This document shows, piece after piece, positions 8,247-15,813 of a DNA stretch of 64,000 bases. Position 1 is the stretch's first letter, and the number at the start of each line of letters is the position of its first letter. The DNA lies in NCBI RefSeq assembly GCF_030269445.1, contig NZ_BSTJ01000001.1:149898-213897 (forward strand). Reading direction: 5' to 3'. The position numbers were made by a program, and so were the translations under genes. This stretch comes from Actinoallomurus iriomotensis. GTDB taxonomy: Bacteria; Actinomycetota; Actinomycetes; Streptosporangiales; Streptosporangiaceae. The notes under the pieces were generated by a model. It had not been told where the DNA came from, did no database searches, and saw only the letters and a list, made by a program, of their open reading frames with translations.

Positions 8247-9620
8247 GGTGGTTAAGGCGAGGGGTTGTCGGCAGGTGGGGCAGTGGCCTGTCCAGGTGGC
8301 GAGTAGTGCTTGGAGCTCGCGGAGGATGGTGTAGAGGGTCAGGCTGCCCCGGCTGCTTTTGGGCTGGTCAGGCGCAGGGTTGTGAGGAATAGGTGGGCGG
8401 CGGTCACGAGGGTGACGTGGCGGTTCCAGCCTCTCCAGGAGCGTCCTTCGTAGTGGTCCAGGCCCAGACCGGTTTTGAGTTCGCGGTAGTCGTGTTCGAT
8501 CCGCCAGCGGATCTTTCCCAACCGGACCAGATCAGCCAGTGAGGTCTCGGCGGGCAGGTTCGACAACCAATACTTGACCGGCTCGTCCTCATCCGCCGGC
8601 CACTGGGCGATCAGCCAGGCTTGGGCCAAGGTGCCGTCATCGCCATAGCGAGGCTTGCGTCCGGCCGGGCGGACGCGCAGCGCGATGAAGTCACCGGCCA
8701 ACTCGCCTTTGGAACCTTGGCGCCAGCAGATCCGCTGAGCGCTGGTGCGGCCGGCGGCCAGCACATGCTCCCGCAGCGAGACCGGCCTGGTGCGATAACG
8801 CGGCAGGCCACGCCAGCCCTTGCCCTTGGAGGGCAGCAGTTCAGGGACGGCGTCGGCGGCATGGGCGGTGCAGGTGCCCTTGACCTGAACGATGTAACCC
8901 AAGCCACGCTCGGCCAGCGCGGCCCGGAACACAGCGTTGTCGCCGTAACCGGCGTCCGCGCAGATCACCGGTGTCTCCAAGCCCCAGCCGCGCAGTTCGT
9001 CCAGCATCTCGATCGCCAACCGCCACTTCGGCCGGTTCCGCTCGGCAGCCGGGATACTCGACCGCGTGCGCCTGCCTTTGATCTCCTCGGCCACGGCCGG
9101 ATCGTCGGTGCAGGCATCGTCCCAGGACTCGGGGATGAACAACCGCCAGTCCAACGGCGCTGAGGCGTCGTCGGTGACCGCGTGCACGCTCACCCCGATC
9201 TGGCAGCTGGCGACCTTGCCCAACGTGCCCGAATACTGCCGGGCCACCCCCGGCGAGGATGAACCGTACTTGGGGAACCCGGTGTCATCGATCACCCACG
9301 CCACCGGCGCCACCACCTGCTCGACCCGGGCCGCCAGCCGACGCCGCACCCCCACGAAATCCCACGTCGAAGACGTCATGAACTGCTGCAACCGCTGATG
9401 ATCCACCCCCAGCCGCTCCGCCATCGGCTGCATCGACTTACGCTGCCCATCCAGCAACAAACCCCGCACATACAACCCACCGGTCGCACGCTGATCCGCC
9501 CGCGGCAACCCCGCGAACACCTCCGCCGCGAACTCCTCCAACCGCGACCGGACCGCGGCAACCTCCCCAGACCTCACACACGATCATCGAAACCAAGATC
9601 ACAAACGTAACAAAGCACTA
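8234..9620 (-). mobile_element. IS701-family insertion sequence, apparently intact
   Basis: About 1.39 kb bounded by perfect terminal inverted repeats (TAGTGCTTTGTTA at 8234-8246 and its complement at 9608-9620) and flanked on both sides by CTAG (8230-8233 and 9621-9624), which reads as the target duplication. It carries one full-length transposase. The insertion lies immediately upstream of the phzF-like gene, in the same orientation, and directly against a second repeat-bounded element on its right. Removing one CTAG restores a contiguous CCCTAGGG site. Confidence 0.88.
8339..9577 (-). CDS. IS701-family DDE transposase
   Basis: A 412-residue RNase-H-fold transposase. Candidate catalytic acids are the aspartate in VAWVIDDTGFPK, the aspartate in PVICADAGYGDN and the glutamate in WRIEHDYRELKTGLGLDHYEG, the YREL signature of the IS4-related superfamily to which IS701 belongs. 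The reading frame is uninterrupted and the element ends match, so it may be active. The start at 9577 lies about 30 bp inside the right end of the element. Confidence 0.93.
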   Translation of the reverse strand: MRSGEVAAVRSRLEEFAAEVFAGLPRADQRATGGLYVRGLLLDGQRKSMQPMAERLGVDHQRLQQFMTSSTWDFVGVRRRLAARVEQVVAPVAWVIDDTGFPKYGSSSPGVARQYSGTLGKVASCQIGVSVHAVTDDASAPLDWRLFIPESWDDACTDDPAVAEEIKGRRTRSSIPAAERNRPKWRLAIEMLDELRGWGLETPVICADAGYGDNAVFRAALAERGLGYIVQVKGTCTAHAADAVPELLPSKGKGWRGLPRYRTRPVSLREHVLAAGRTSAQRICWRQGSKGELAGDFIALRVRPAGRKPRYGDDGTLAQAWLIAQWPADEDEPVKYWLSNLPAETSLADLVRLGKIRWRIEHDYRELKTGLGLDHYEGRSWRGWNRHVTLVTAAHLFLTTLRLTSPKAAGAA

Positions 9621-9627
9621 CTAGGGT
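9608..9627. repeat. right end / inverted repeat of the IS701-type element with CTAG target copy
   Basis: Exact reverse complement of 8227-8246. The CTAG at 9621-9624 is the second presumed target copy. The GGG that follows is also the outer end of the neighbouring inverted-repeat element, so the insertion sequence sits precisely at that element's edge. Confidence 0.85.
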
Positions 9628-9850
9628 CTGTCTCGAAGTCCCCGTCCGTAGCGAGCGGTGTCCAGGCGGCGCGTCGCAAGGCGGAGGAGGGAGTCAGCCT
9701 GGGTTTGGCTGGCGACTCTTGCCGGGGTCCCCGCGGAAGCGTGCCGGGCGGCGGAGCCGTTCGGCACGGTTTCGTGGGGTGGGGGCGACAACGCGGCGAG
9801 GCGTCGTCTGGGCGCCGCGCAGTAGGACAGCGGGGCTTCGAGACAGGCCC
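9624..9850. mobile_element. MITE-like non-coding element with 19-20 bp imperfect terminal inverted repeats
   Basis: The left end reads gggtctgtctcgaagtcccc (9624-9643) and the right end ggggcttcgagacaggccc (9832-9850). Read as reverse complement, the two agree over all but two or three positions. The roughly 190 bp between them has stop codons or no plausible protein in all frames and no recognisable transposase, so it looks like a non-autonomous element mobilised by an IS5-like transposase encoded elsewhere. The right end is only 10 bp from the stop of the small membrane-protein gene. No clear target duplication is visible. Confidence 0.6.
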
Positions 9851-9860
9851 TGGGACCGCG

Positions 9861-10052
9861 TCAGGCCCGCCGGGCGAAGGAGTCGGTGTCCGCCTGGTCG
9901 CCGCCCTCCTGAGGGGCGTCCGTCCGGGGGACGCTCGGCTGGGGGGCGTTCGCCACGAAGACACCCCAGCGCCGCGGCCGGGCCACCACCCAGCCGAGGA
10001 TGAATCCGACACACAGGCACGCGAGGACGAGGAAGATGAAGTTCAGCCACAT
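9861..10052 (-). CDS. small single-TM protein
   Basis: A 63-residue protein beginning MWLNFIFLVLACLCVGFILGW, an N-terminal membrane helix with two cysteines, followed by a short basic stretch (ARPRRWG) and a polar tail of about 35 residues. The start at 10052 has GGGAGG about 5 nt upstream, which supports real translation; a start 8 codons further upstream is also open. The function is unknown. The stop lies 10 bp from the neighbouring MITE-like element. Confidence 0.55.
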   Translation of the reverse strand: MWLNFIFLVLACLCVGFILGWVVARPRRWGVFVANAPQPSVPRTDAPQEGGDQADTDSFARRA

Positions 10053-10365
10053 GATGGCCTCCCAGCGGGAGAGCAACCGGCGGTGTCGTCTTCGGCTTCG
10101 ACCCGCCGGGCCGCGCGCCGCCTGCCGCGCGGACGGTCCGACGTTAACGCCGCCCCTTCCGGTGCTGTGTGCAGGTTGACGCGATCTAGTCCAAGGTGAC
10201 TAGCGTCACACCACCCGGTTATGGCGCCACCCGCCCGGACGCCACTCGCAGGGGCCGCCGTGCCCGGCCGGCGCGGTCGCGTGCGGCCGGTGCCACGGCC
10301 CGCGCCTTTACATTGTAGATCAACAGCGGGAAGCGAAGATCGCCGAGAGGTCGTACTCTGGCGCG
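10053..10365. other. intergenic region, divergent promoters expected
   Basis: About 313 bp between the divergent small membrane-protein gene and the Lon-domain gene. It has no credible reading frame. A local AT-richer patch (TTTACATTGTAGATCAAC, about 10308-10325) some 45 bp before the Lon-domain start resembles a promoter region for the plus-strand gene; TGTAGAT would be a -10 candidate. I see no riboswitch or terminator. Confidence 0.4.
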
Positions 10366-11028
10366 GTGACCGAACGGCTGCCGATCTTCCCGCTGGGGGC
10401 CGTGCTCTTCCCGGGGCTCGTCCTGCCCCTGCACGTGTTCGAGGAGCGCTACCGCCTCCTGATGAGCGATCTGCTCTCCGGCGAGGAGCCGCGCCGGTTC
10501 GGAGTGGTCTCGATCGAACTCGGCCACGAGGTCGGCCCCGGAGCCGCCCGCCGGCTCGCCCCCGTGGGCTGCACGGCCGAGGTCCGCGACGTACGGGAGC
10601 ACGAGGACGGGCGGTACGACGTCGTCGCGACCGGCGGCACCCGGTTCCGCGTCGAGGACGTCGACGACTCGCTCGCCTACCTCCGCGCCGAGGTGACCCT
10701 GCTGCCGGAGGAGGACGGGCCGGGCGCGCAGGACGCGGTCGCGCCGGTGACCGGCCAGTTCCGGCGCTACTGCGACCGCCTCGTCTCACACGGCGCGGAG
10801 GTCGCCGACCTCGACGACCTGCCGGCCGACCCGGGGTCGCTGTCCTACCTCGTGGCGGCCTCGCTGGTCCTGGACCGCTCGGACAAGCAGCGCCTCCTGC
10901 AGGCCGACCACGCCGCGGCGCGGCTGCGGTTGGAGTACGAACTGCTGAGGCGGGAGAATCTCCTGCTCGAGACGTTCCCGACCGTGCCGGCGTCGGAGTT
11001 CCTCGGCGGAGGCGTCAGTCCCAACTAA
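10366..11028 (+). CDS. LON peptidase substrate-binding domain protein
   Basis: A 220-residue protein consisting only of the Lon N-terminal (substrate-recognition) domain, with no ATPase or protease part. The family start is clear: RLPIFPLGAVLFPGLVLPLHVFEERYRLL, then a beta-rich core (FGVVSIELGHEVGPG, GCTAEV, DVVATGGTRFRVEDV) and a helical C-terminal half. Such stand-alone domains are common in actinobacteria and may act as substrate adaptors, but no function is proven. It starts at the GTG at 10366 and its stop TAA is embedded in the Shine-Dalgarno sequence (AAGGAG) of the next gene, so the two are probably co-transcribed. Confidence 0.88.
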   Translation: MTERLPIFPLGAVLFPGLVLPLHVFEERYRLLMSDLLSGEEPRRFGVVSIELGHEVGPGAARRLAPVGCTAEVRDVREHEDGRYDVVATGGTRFRVEDVDDSLAYLRAEVTLLPEEDGPGAQDAVAPVTGQFRRYCDRLVSHGAEVADLDDLPADPGSLSYLVAASLVLDRSDKQRLLQADHAAARLRLEYELLRRENLLLETFPTVPASEFLGGGVSPN

Positions 11029-11041
11029 GGAGTCACGGCGG

Positions 11042-11542
11042 ATGGGATCGAAGAAGAGCGGCGGCAAGGGCACGCCCGCGACCGTCGCGGCGACCCGCGC
11101 CGGGATCGCCTTCACCCTGCATCCGTACGAGCCCGGCGGCGGTGAGGAGTCCTACGGCGAGGCCGCCGCGGACGCCCTCGGGGTGCCGCACGACCGGCTG
11201 TTCAAGACGCTCGTGACCGAGGTCGACGGCGACCTCACCGTCGCGGTGGTGCCGGTGTCGGCCACGCTCGACCTCAAGGCGCTCGCCGGCGCGGCGGGCG
11301 GCAAGCGCGCGGCCATGGCCGACCCGGCGGCGGCCGAGCGCGTGACCGGGTACGTCCGCGGCGGCATCAGCCCGCTGGGCCAGCGCAAGAGGCTGCCGAC
11401 GGTCGTGGACTCCTCCGCGTCAGGGTTCCCGACGATCTACGTCTCCGCCGGACGGCGGGGCCTGCAGATCGAACTGGCCCCCGCCGACCTGGTCACCCTG
11501 ACCCAGGCCACCACCGCGGGCATCGCCCGCGGTCGCGCGTGA
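11042..11542 (+). CDS. ybaK: Cys-tRNA(Pro)/Cys-tRNA(Cys) deacylase YbaK
   Basis: A 166-residue YbaK/ProRS-editing-domain protein. Family members hydrolyse Cys-tRNA(Pro), removing cysteine mischarged by prolyl-tRNA synthetase. Recognisable features are TPATVAATRAGIAFTLHPYEP at the start, VPHDRLFKTLVTEVDG with the conserved lysine, a serine/alanine-rich strand region VVPVSATLDLKALA, and the GYVRGGISPLGQRKRLP loop. AAGGAG lies about 10 nt upstream of the ATG. Its last 123 nt overlap, in antisense, the 3' end of the DUF2567-like gene. Confidence 0.92.
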   Translation: MGSKKSGGKGTPATVAATRAGIAFTLHPYEPGGGEESYGEAAADALGVPHDRLFKTLVTEVDGDLTVAVVPVSATLDLKALAGAAGGKRAAMADPAAAERVTGYVRGGISPLGQRKRLPTVVDSSASGFPTIYVSAGRRGLQIELAPADLVTLTQATTAGIARGRA

Positions 11543-12025
11543 CTCGCGCCGGGCGACGTCCAGCGCCTCGAGCAGCCCGAACACCACGAGCGCGATCAGC
11601 GGCCAGGCGATCACCACTCCGACCGCGTGCAGGCCGAGCGCGCCCTTGGCCGCCGTGCCGTCACGCGCCGTCCGCACCACGTGCTGGAAGGAGGACCGCC
11701 CGACCATGCTGCCGGCCCACCACGCGATGAGCCCGGCGGCGGTGCCGCCGACGCCGAGCGCGGCGAGCAGCCCCATCTCCCGCAGCCGTCCGGCCAGGGC
11801 GTAGGCGACGACGCCGCACAACAGGCCGGCGCACGCCGTCAGCACGGCGAACCAGCCGTCCGCGGCGATCAGGGTCTGACTCTCCGGGTCGCCGAGGAGC
11901 GCCTTGCCGCCCGCGATCACGTACGTCGTGCGCGGCGCGACCGTGGTCCACAGCAACCCGGCGGGAACGCCGAGTACCGCGATCACGAGAGTCGCCGCCA
12001 CTCCGATCCGAAGCTGGCCGGCCAT
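11420..12025 (-). CDS. four-TM membrane protein, DUF2567-like
   Basis: A 201-residue membrane protein with hydrophobic segments near residues 9-30, 58-80, 86-105 and 130-155 and a short extracytoplasmic loop after TM1. It resembles the actinobacterial DUF2567 family of unknown function. The ATG at 12025 is preceded by GGGGGGAAG. The last 40 residues (from about RRESRATAG) are low-complexity and encoded opposite the ybaK 3' end, so the true end of the folded protein is probably near residue 160 and the overlap may simply reflect a lost stop codon. Confidence 0.62.
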   Translation of the reverse strand: MAGQLRIGVAATLVIAVLGVPAGLLWTTVAPRTTYVIAGGKALLGDPESQTLIAADGWFAVLTACAGLLCGVVAYALAGRLREMGLLAALGVGGTAAGLIAWWAGSMVGRSSFQHVVRTARDGTAAKGALGLHAVGVVIAWPLIALVVFGLLEALDVARRESRATAGDARGGGLGQGDQVGGGQFDLQAPPSGGDVDRREP

Positions 12026-12178
12026 CCGTACTTCCCCCCGCCTCTCGCTGATGATCGCAGCGTAGCGCGTGCCCACCGGTCGTTCCCCGGCCCGAGCCGC
12101 CCCGGAGACCACCCGGAACCCGGCCCGTCGCGCGGTAGGGCATGGGGCTCCGGCGGTCTCTGAGATAGTGTGCCCGCC

Positions 12179-12862
12179 ATGTCTGGATTCAGCCCGGCGT
12201 TCGACCGGCTGGGAGCGGCGTACGCGGCGATCTCGGCCCAGCAGCAGGAGGCCCTCGTCGACTTCCTGCCCGCCGCCGACTGGAGCGCCGACCTGGCCAC
12301 CGGCACGTACACGCAGGGTGAGGTCACGCTGAAGGTCGCCCTTCTCGGCAGCTACGCCGAGGAGAACCGCAGCTGGCTGTGGGGGTGGGCGAACCCGCAG
12401 TTCGGCCCCGACCACCCGGCGGTCGTGAACCCCACGGCGATCGGGGCGCGCCTCGCCATCGCCGAACTGACCGCACGGGAGCTGGACCTGTCCTGGTACG
12501 ACGGTCCAGCGCGCAGCGGCGGCGACATCGTGGCGATGGCCGCCACCGGCCTGATCGGCTCGCCGGGCACGATCCCGGGCAGCTACGAGGGCGGTGTGGC
12601 CTACTTCGCCATCCAGGACGCGTCCGCTCCGGTGCCCGGCTGGGACTCCCTCACCGCCCCCCGGATGATCACCAGCGGGCTGACGCTCTTCCCGGCCGAC
12701 CACCGGCTGACGGTGTCGCGGTTCTTCAGCCACCACCGGCTGACCTTCCGCGAGGACGAGACGTCGATCGTCGCGGCGCTGCCCGAGGGCGGCACCTGCG
12801 TGGCCGAGTTCGACGAAGAGGACCGGTTCGTCTCCCTGTCGATGGAGCTGATCGCGCGCTGA
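12179..12862 (+). CDS. DUF6882-like protein
   Basis: A 227-residue soluble protein, unknown function. The pattern (about 40 residues of helix with QQQEALVDFLP, then GEVTLKVALLGSYAEENRSWLWGWAN and LAIAELTARELD) resembles the DUF6882 family found widely in actinobacteria and sometimes linked with toxin-immunity loci. No toxin gene is adjacent. The ATG at 12179 is preferred; a GTG 9 nt upstream in the same frame is possible. It is divergent from the DUF2567-like gene and lies 59 bp upstream of the putative EF-Tu leader. Confidence 0.7.
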   Translation: MSGFSPAFDRLGAAYAAISAQQQEALVDFLPAADWSADLATGTYTQGEVTLKVALLGSYAEENRSWLWGWANPQFGPDHPAVVNPTAIGARLAIAELTARELDLSWYDGPARSGGDIVAMAATGLIGSPGTIPGSYEGGVAYFAIQDASAPVPGWDSLTAPRMITSGLTLFPADHRLTVSRFFSHHRLTFREDETSIVAALPEGGTCVAEFDEEDRFVSLSMELIAR

Positions 12863-12885
12863 GCCGCCGTTGGGCGGAAAATCGC

Positions 12886-12915
12886 TGGACCGTTCCCCGG
12901 CGGCGACCGTACTCT
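12886..12915 (+). promoter_or_regulatory. candidate promoter for the leader ORF and EF-Tu paralogue
   Basis: TGGACC (12886-12891) and TACTCT (12910-12915) are separated by 18 bp and resemble actinobacterial -35/-10 boxes. An AT-rich GGAAAATCG lies directly upstream of the -35. Transcription would begin about 6-7 nt after the -10, that is, at or next to the ATG of the leader ORF, giving a leaderless message. Confidence 0.45.
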
Positions 12916-12921
12916 GCGGTC

Positions 12922-13008
12922 ATGTTCGGCATGGCCGCGTTCTGCACGCCCGCGCACTTCGATGCGCCGGGCGCTGCGGTCGTGCTCTCCGACGGCCTGC
13001 GACGCTGA
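12922..13008 (+). CDS. putative 28-residue leader peptide upstream of the EF-Tu paralogue
   Basis: A short frame, MFGMAAFCTPAHF... ending GLRR, starts 7 nt after a candidate -10 box and stops exactly at the base of a strong hairpin (stop TGA 13006-13008; stem begins at 13008). It has no Shine-Dalgarno sequence, as expected for a leaderless start. The arrangement (leaderless small ORF, hairpin, translation-related gene) matches ribosome-sensing attenuators that control antibiotic resistance genes in actinobacteria. Translation of the peptide is inferred, not shown. Confidence 0.45.
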   Translation: MFGMAAFCTPAHFDAPGAAVVLSDGLRR

Positions 13009-13049
13009 CCCTCCTCCGCCCCGTCCTTCGAGAACCCGCGGAGGAGGGT
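13008..13049 (+). terminator. attenuator-like hairpin 1 (12-bp perfect stem)
   Basis: Arms accctcctccgc (13008-13019) and gcggaggagggt (13038-13049) pair perfectly around an 18-nt loop. The leader ORF stop codon overlaps the first base of the stem, so a terminating or stalled ribosome would block folding. No U-run follows, so it may act as an intrinsic terminator of the actinobacterial kind or as an anti-terminator partner. The CCTCCTC arm could also mask the downstream GAGGA ribosome site. Confidence 0.55.
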
Positions 13050-13054
13050 GGCGC

Positions 13055-13072
13055 GGCGGTCCCCTGACCGCC
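13055..13072 (+). terminator. attenuator-like hairpin 2
   Basis: Arms ggcggtc (13055-13061) and gaccgcc (13066-13072) with loop ccct, followed by the pyrimidine-rich ctggttctcacgtcc. It lies between hairpin 1 and the EF-Tu start and could be the actual termination hairpin. Confidence 0.45.
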
Positions 13073-13113
13073 CTGGTTCTCACGTCCATCTCTTCTGACG
13101 CGAGGACATCACC

Positions 13114-14295
13114 ATGGCCAAGCGGTTGTACGAACGCGGCAAGCCGCACCTCAACATCGGCACGATGGGGCACGTCGACCACGGCAAGACCACGCTCACC
13201 GCGGCGATCACCGCGGTGCTGGCCCGGCAGGGGCTGGCGAAGGTCGTGCCGTTCGAGGGCATCGACCGGGCCCCGGAGGAGCGGGACCGCGGCATCACCA
13301 TCAACATCGCGCACGTCGAGTACGAGACGCCGACCCGGCACTACGCCCACGTCGACATGCCCGGCCACGCCGACTACGTCAAGAACATGGTCACCGGCGC
13401 GGCCCAGGTCGACGGGGCGATCCTGGTCGTGTCCGCGCAGGACGGCGCGATGCCGCAGACCCGTGAGCACGTCGTGCTCGCCCGGCAGGTCGGCGTCCGC
13501 CACATCGTCGTGGCGCTCAACAAGGCGGACACGGCCGAGGATGCCGAACTGCTGGACCTGGTCGAGCTGGAGGTGCGGGAGCTGCTGACGCGATACGGGT
13601 TCCCCGGTGAGGAGATCCCGGTGGTCCGGGTGTCCGGGCTGCGGGCGCTCGAGGGCGACCCGTACTGGGTCCGGCGGATCGAGGACCTCCTCGCCGCGGT
13701 CGACGCGTACGTGCCGGTGCCGGCGAGGATCCTGGACCGGCCGTTCCTGCTGCCGATCGAGAACGTCCTGACCATCACCGGCCGCGGCACCGTCGTGACC
13801 GGGGTGGTCGAGCAGGGCACGGTCCGGCTCGGCGACCACGTGGAGGTGGTCGGCCTGGGCGCGACGCTCGCCACGGTCGCCACCGGTCTGGAGACGTTCG
13901 GCCAGACGATGGACCACGCCGAGGCGGGTGACAACACGGCCGTGCTGCTGCGCGGCGTACGACGCGAGCAGGTGCGCCGTGGGCAGGTCGTGGCCGCGCC
14001 GGGCGCGATCCGGCCGCACACGCGGTTCCGGGCCGAGGTGTACGTGCTCGGCACGGAGGAGGGCGGCCGCAGCGGCCCGTTCTTCTCCGGGTACCGGCCG
14101 CAGTTCCACCTCCGGACGACGGACGTGCCCGGCGAGATCGAACTGGGCGAGGGCGGCATGGCGCTGCCCGGCGACACGGTCACCATGACCGTGAACCTGG
14201 GCCGCGCGGTGGCGCTGGACGAGGGCCTGGGCTTCGCGATCCGCGAGGGCCGCCGCACGGTCGGCGCCGGCACCGTGACCGCCCTGCTCGGCTGA
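13114..14295 (+). CDS. tuf: divergent elongation factor Tu paralogue
   Basis: A 393-residue translational GTPase of the EF-Tu family, which delivers aminoacyl-tRNA to the ribosome. G1 GHVDHGKTT (19-27), the switch I stretch [11 protein letters not shown]3 D-M-PGH and G4 NKAD are present, as is the domain 2/3 core ([17 protein letters not shown]-like [19 protein letters not shown]). Departures from the near-invariant sequence are many: DCPGH has become DMPGH, SAL of G5 is SGL, EGGRHTPFF is EGGRSGPFF and GLRFAIREGGR is [11 protein letters not shown]. It is isolated from rpsL, rpsG and fusA, so it is not the str-operon copy. Extra EF-Tu copies of this kind in actinomycetes are associated with stress or elfamycin resistance; that role is inference. 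GAGGA lies about 8 nt before the ATG. Confidence 0.9.
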   Translation: MAKRLYERGKPHLNIGTMGHVDHGKTTLTAAITAVLARQGLAKVVPFEGIDRAPEERDRGITINIAHVEYETPTRHYAHVDMPGHADYVKNMVTGAAQVDGAILVVSAQDGAMPQTREHVVLARQVGVRHIVVALNKADTAEDAELLDLVELEVRELLTRYGFPGEEIPVVRVSGLRALEGDPYWVRRIEDLLAAVDAYVPVPARILDRPFLLPIENVLTITGRGTVVTGVVEQGTVRLGDHVEVVGLGATLATVATGLETFGQTMDHAEAGDNTAVLLRGVRREQVRRGQVVAAPGAIRPHTRFRAEVYVLGTEEGGRSGPFFSGYRPQFHLRTTDVPGEIELGEGGMALPGDTVTMTVNLGRAVALDEGLGFAIREGRRTVGAGTVTALLG

Positions 14296-14304
14296 GAAGG
14301 CCCT

Positions 14305-14330
14305 GGGGACCCCGCTCCGGCGGGGTCTCC
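14305..14330. terminator. bidirectional terminator between EF-Tu paralogue and rhomboid gene
   Basis: A hairpin with a 12-bp stem (one G-U pair) and a TCCG tetraloop lies in the 45-bp gap between the two convergent stop codons. It lacks a U-tract, as usual in this kind of genome. Confidence 0.7.
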
Positions 14331-14340
14331 GGGTGCGGTG

Positions 14341-15042
14341 CTACAGGCCGAGGTCGTCCAGCTCTTTGAGCAGGTCCGCGCGTGAGCCGGGGGTCGTGCC
14401 GGACGGGAGGGGGCGGGTGCCGCCGTCCGGCGTGGTCGGCTTGGTCGCCCGGGGGCGGCGTTCGCGGAGGATCCAGCCGCCCGCGATGCCCGCGATGAAA
14501 CCGAACAGGTGGCCCTGCCAGCTGATGCCGCGGTGCGGCAGCAGGACCGCGAACTGGTACGCGAAGCACAACGCCATGACGAGCCCGACCGCGATGTCGA
14601 TCCGGTGCCGGTCGAAGAAGCCGCGCACGATCACGTACCCGAAGTAGCCGAACACCACGCCGCTCGCACCGGCCGTCACCGTGCCCGGGCCGGAGGTCAG
14701 CCAGGCGCCCAACCCGCTGACCAGCACGATCAGCACCGTGAGGCTCAGGAACTTCTTCACGCCGCGGAAGGCGGCCAGGAAGCCGAAGATGAACAGGGGC
14801 CCGGAGTTGCCCTCGATGTGCGCCCAGCTCAGGTGCAGGAACGGCGCCGTCAGCACGCCCGTGAGACCGGTGACGTCCCGCGCGTGGATGCCGTAGTGCA
14901 GGCTGAGCCCGTAGCCGTCCGCCCAGTTGACCGCCTGGACGACCCAGATGACCGCGAGCACCCCGACCATCACCCAGAACGCCTTGAGCGCCTCGGCCAG
15001 CACCGCCTCGGCGTCACCCGGCCGTCCGTCACCGCTGCCCAT
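14341..15042 (-). CDS. rhomboid-family intramembrane serine protease
   Basis: A 233-residue membrane protein with about six hydrophobic segments. The catalytic serine is in the GASGVVFGYFGY motif and the catalytic histidine in the last helix, WQGHLFGFIAGIAGGW; HIEGN in an early segment provides the family's histidine/asparagine. Rhomboids cleave membrane proteins within the bilayer; the substrate here is unknown. A charged cytosolic tail of about 45 residues follows the last helix. Start ATG at 15042 (a GTG two codons upstream is possible). It is convergent with the EF-Tu paralogue. Confidence 0.9.
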   Translation of the reverse strand: MGSGDGRPGDAEAVLAEALKAFWVMVGVLAVIWVVQAVNWADGYGLSLHYGIHARDVTGLTGVLTAPFLHLSWAHIEGNSGPLFIFGFLAAFRGVKKFLSLTVLIVLVSGLGAWLTSGPGTVTAGASGVVFGYFGYVIVRGFFDRHRIDIAVGLVMALCFAYQFAVLLPHRGISWQGHLFGFIAGIAGGWILRERRPRATKPTTPDGGTRPLPSGTTPGSRADLLKELDDLGL

Positions 15043-15128
15043 GTTCACCGTGCCTCTCCGGCCGAAGCAATCCCTCCCCGAAAGATAGCCCCGCCGGGGG
15101 CGGTCGCGCGCGCCGGACGAAGACCGGG

Positions 15129-15758
15129 TCAGACGGTGGCGCCGCGGTGTTCGGGAAGGACGGCGCGGCGGACGGCGTCGGCCGCCCAGTCGTCCGCGGT
15201 CCTCTCCCGAATGCGCGTGCCGAGGACCCGCCAGTCGCCCGAGGTGGCCAGCAGGACCTTGGCCAGGCCCGCCGCGGCGGCGAGGGCGCCCAGGGCGAGC
15301 GTCCGGGCGTCGGGCGTGACGCTCGCGGTCGCGGCGTCCACCACCCGCTGGTGGGCCTCCCAGAGCGAGACGATGTCGCGCACCGGATACCAGGTCTCGG
15401 GGAACAGGCCGTAGTTCCGGTGTTGGTCGACCTCGACCTGCCCGGCGTCGACCATCCGCTTGAGCAGGCGGTCGGTCAGGCCGGTGCCGCGCAGCCGGGT
15501 GACCCACGCGAGGGCGGTACGGGGCGTGTCCGCGATCGCGTCGAGCAGTTCGTCGAGGACCGGGTCGCCGGTCGGCGGTCCACCGGACGGCACGAGGACG
15601 GACCCACCGGCCTCGTCCACGGTGACGCGACCGGTCAGGGCGAGTTCGGACAGCAGCCCGCCGACCACCCCGCAGTCCATCGCCGTCGGAGCGATGCGGC
15701 ACTTGCCGCGGATGTCGTGAGCGAGGAGCAGCAGTTCCTCTGCCAGCGTCTCAGGCAC
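15129..15758 (-). CDS. GPP34 (Golgi phosphoprotein 3-like) family protein
   Basis: A 209-residue mostly helical protein. The N-terminus TLAEELLLLAHD, the GLLSELALTGRV segment, and the later TGLTDRLLKRMVDAGQVE and LFPETWYPVRD stretches are typical of bacterial GPP34 proteins. The eukaryotic relative binds phosphatidylinositol 4-phosphate; the many actinobacterial copies have no established role. About 85 bp separate it from the rhomboid gene on the same strand, so co-transcription is possible. Confidence 0.85.
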   Translation of the reverse strand: MPETLAEELLLLAHDIRGKCRIAPTAMDCGVVGGLLSELALTGRVTVDEAGGSVLVPSGGPPTGDPVLDELLDAIADTPRTALAWVTRLRGTGLTDRLLKRMVDAGQVEVDQHRNYGLFPETWYPVRDIVSLWEAHQRVVDAATASVTPDARTLALGALAAAAGLAKVLLATSGDWRVLGTRIRERTADDWAADAVRRAVLPEHRGATV

Positions 15759-15813
15759 GTTCGGAACGCTAAACGCCCCGGCTGTCGGCTCGGTAAACAG
15801 CGGGCAAAGTGTT

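Noticed and set aside
9705-10199. A 164-codon plus-strand frame across the MITE-like element and the small membrane-protein gene
   Set aside because: No homology or codon pattern; it crosses the element end and runs antisense to a frame with a good ribosome site.
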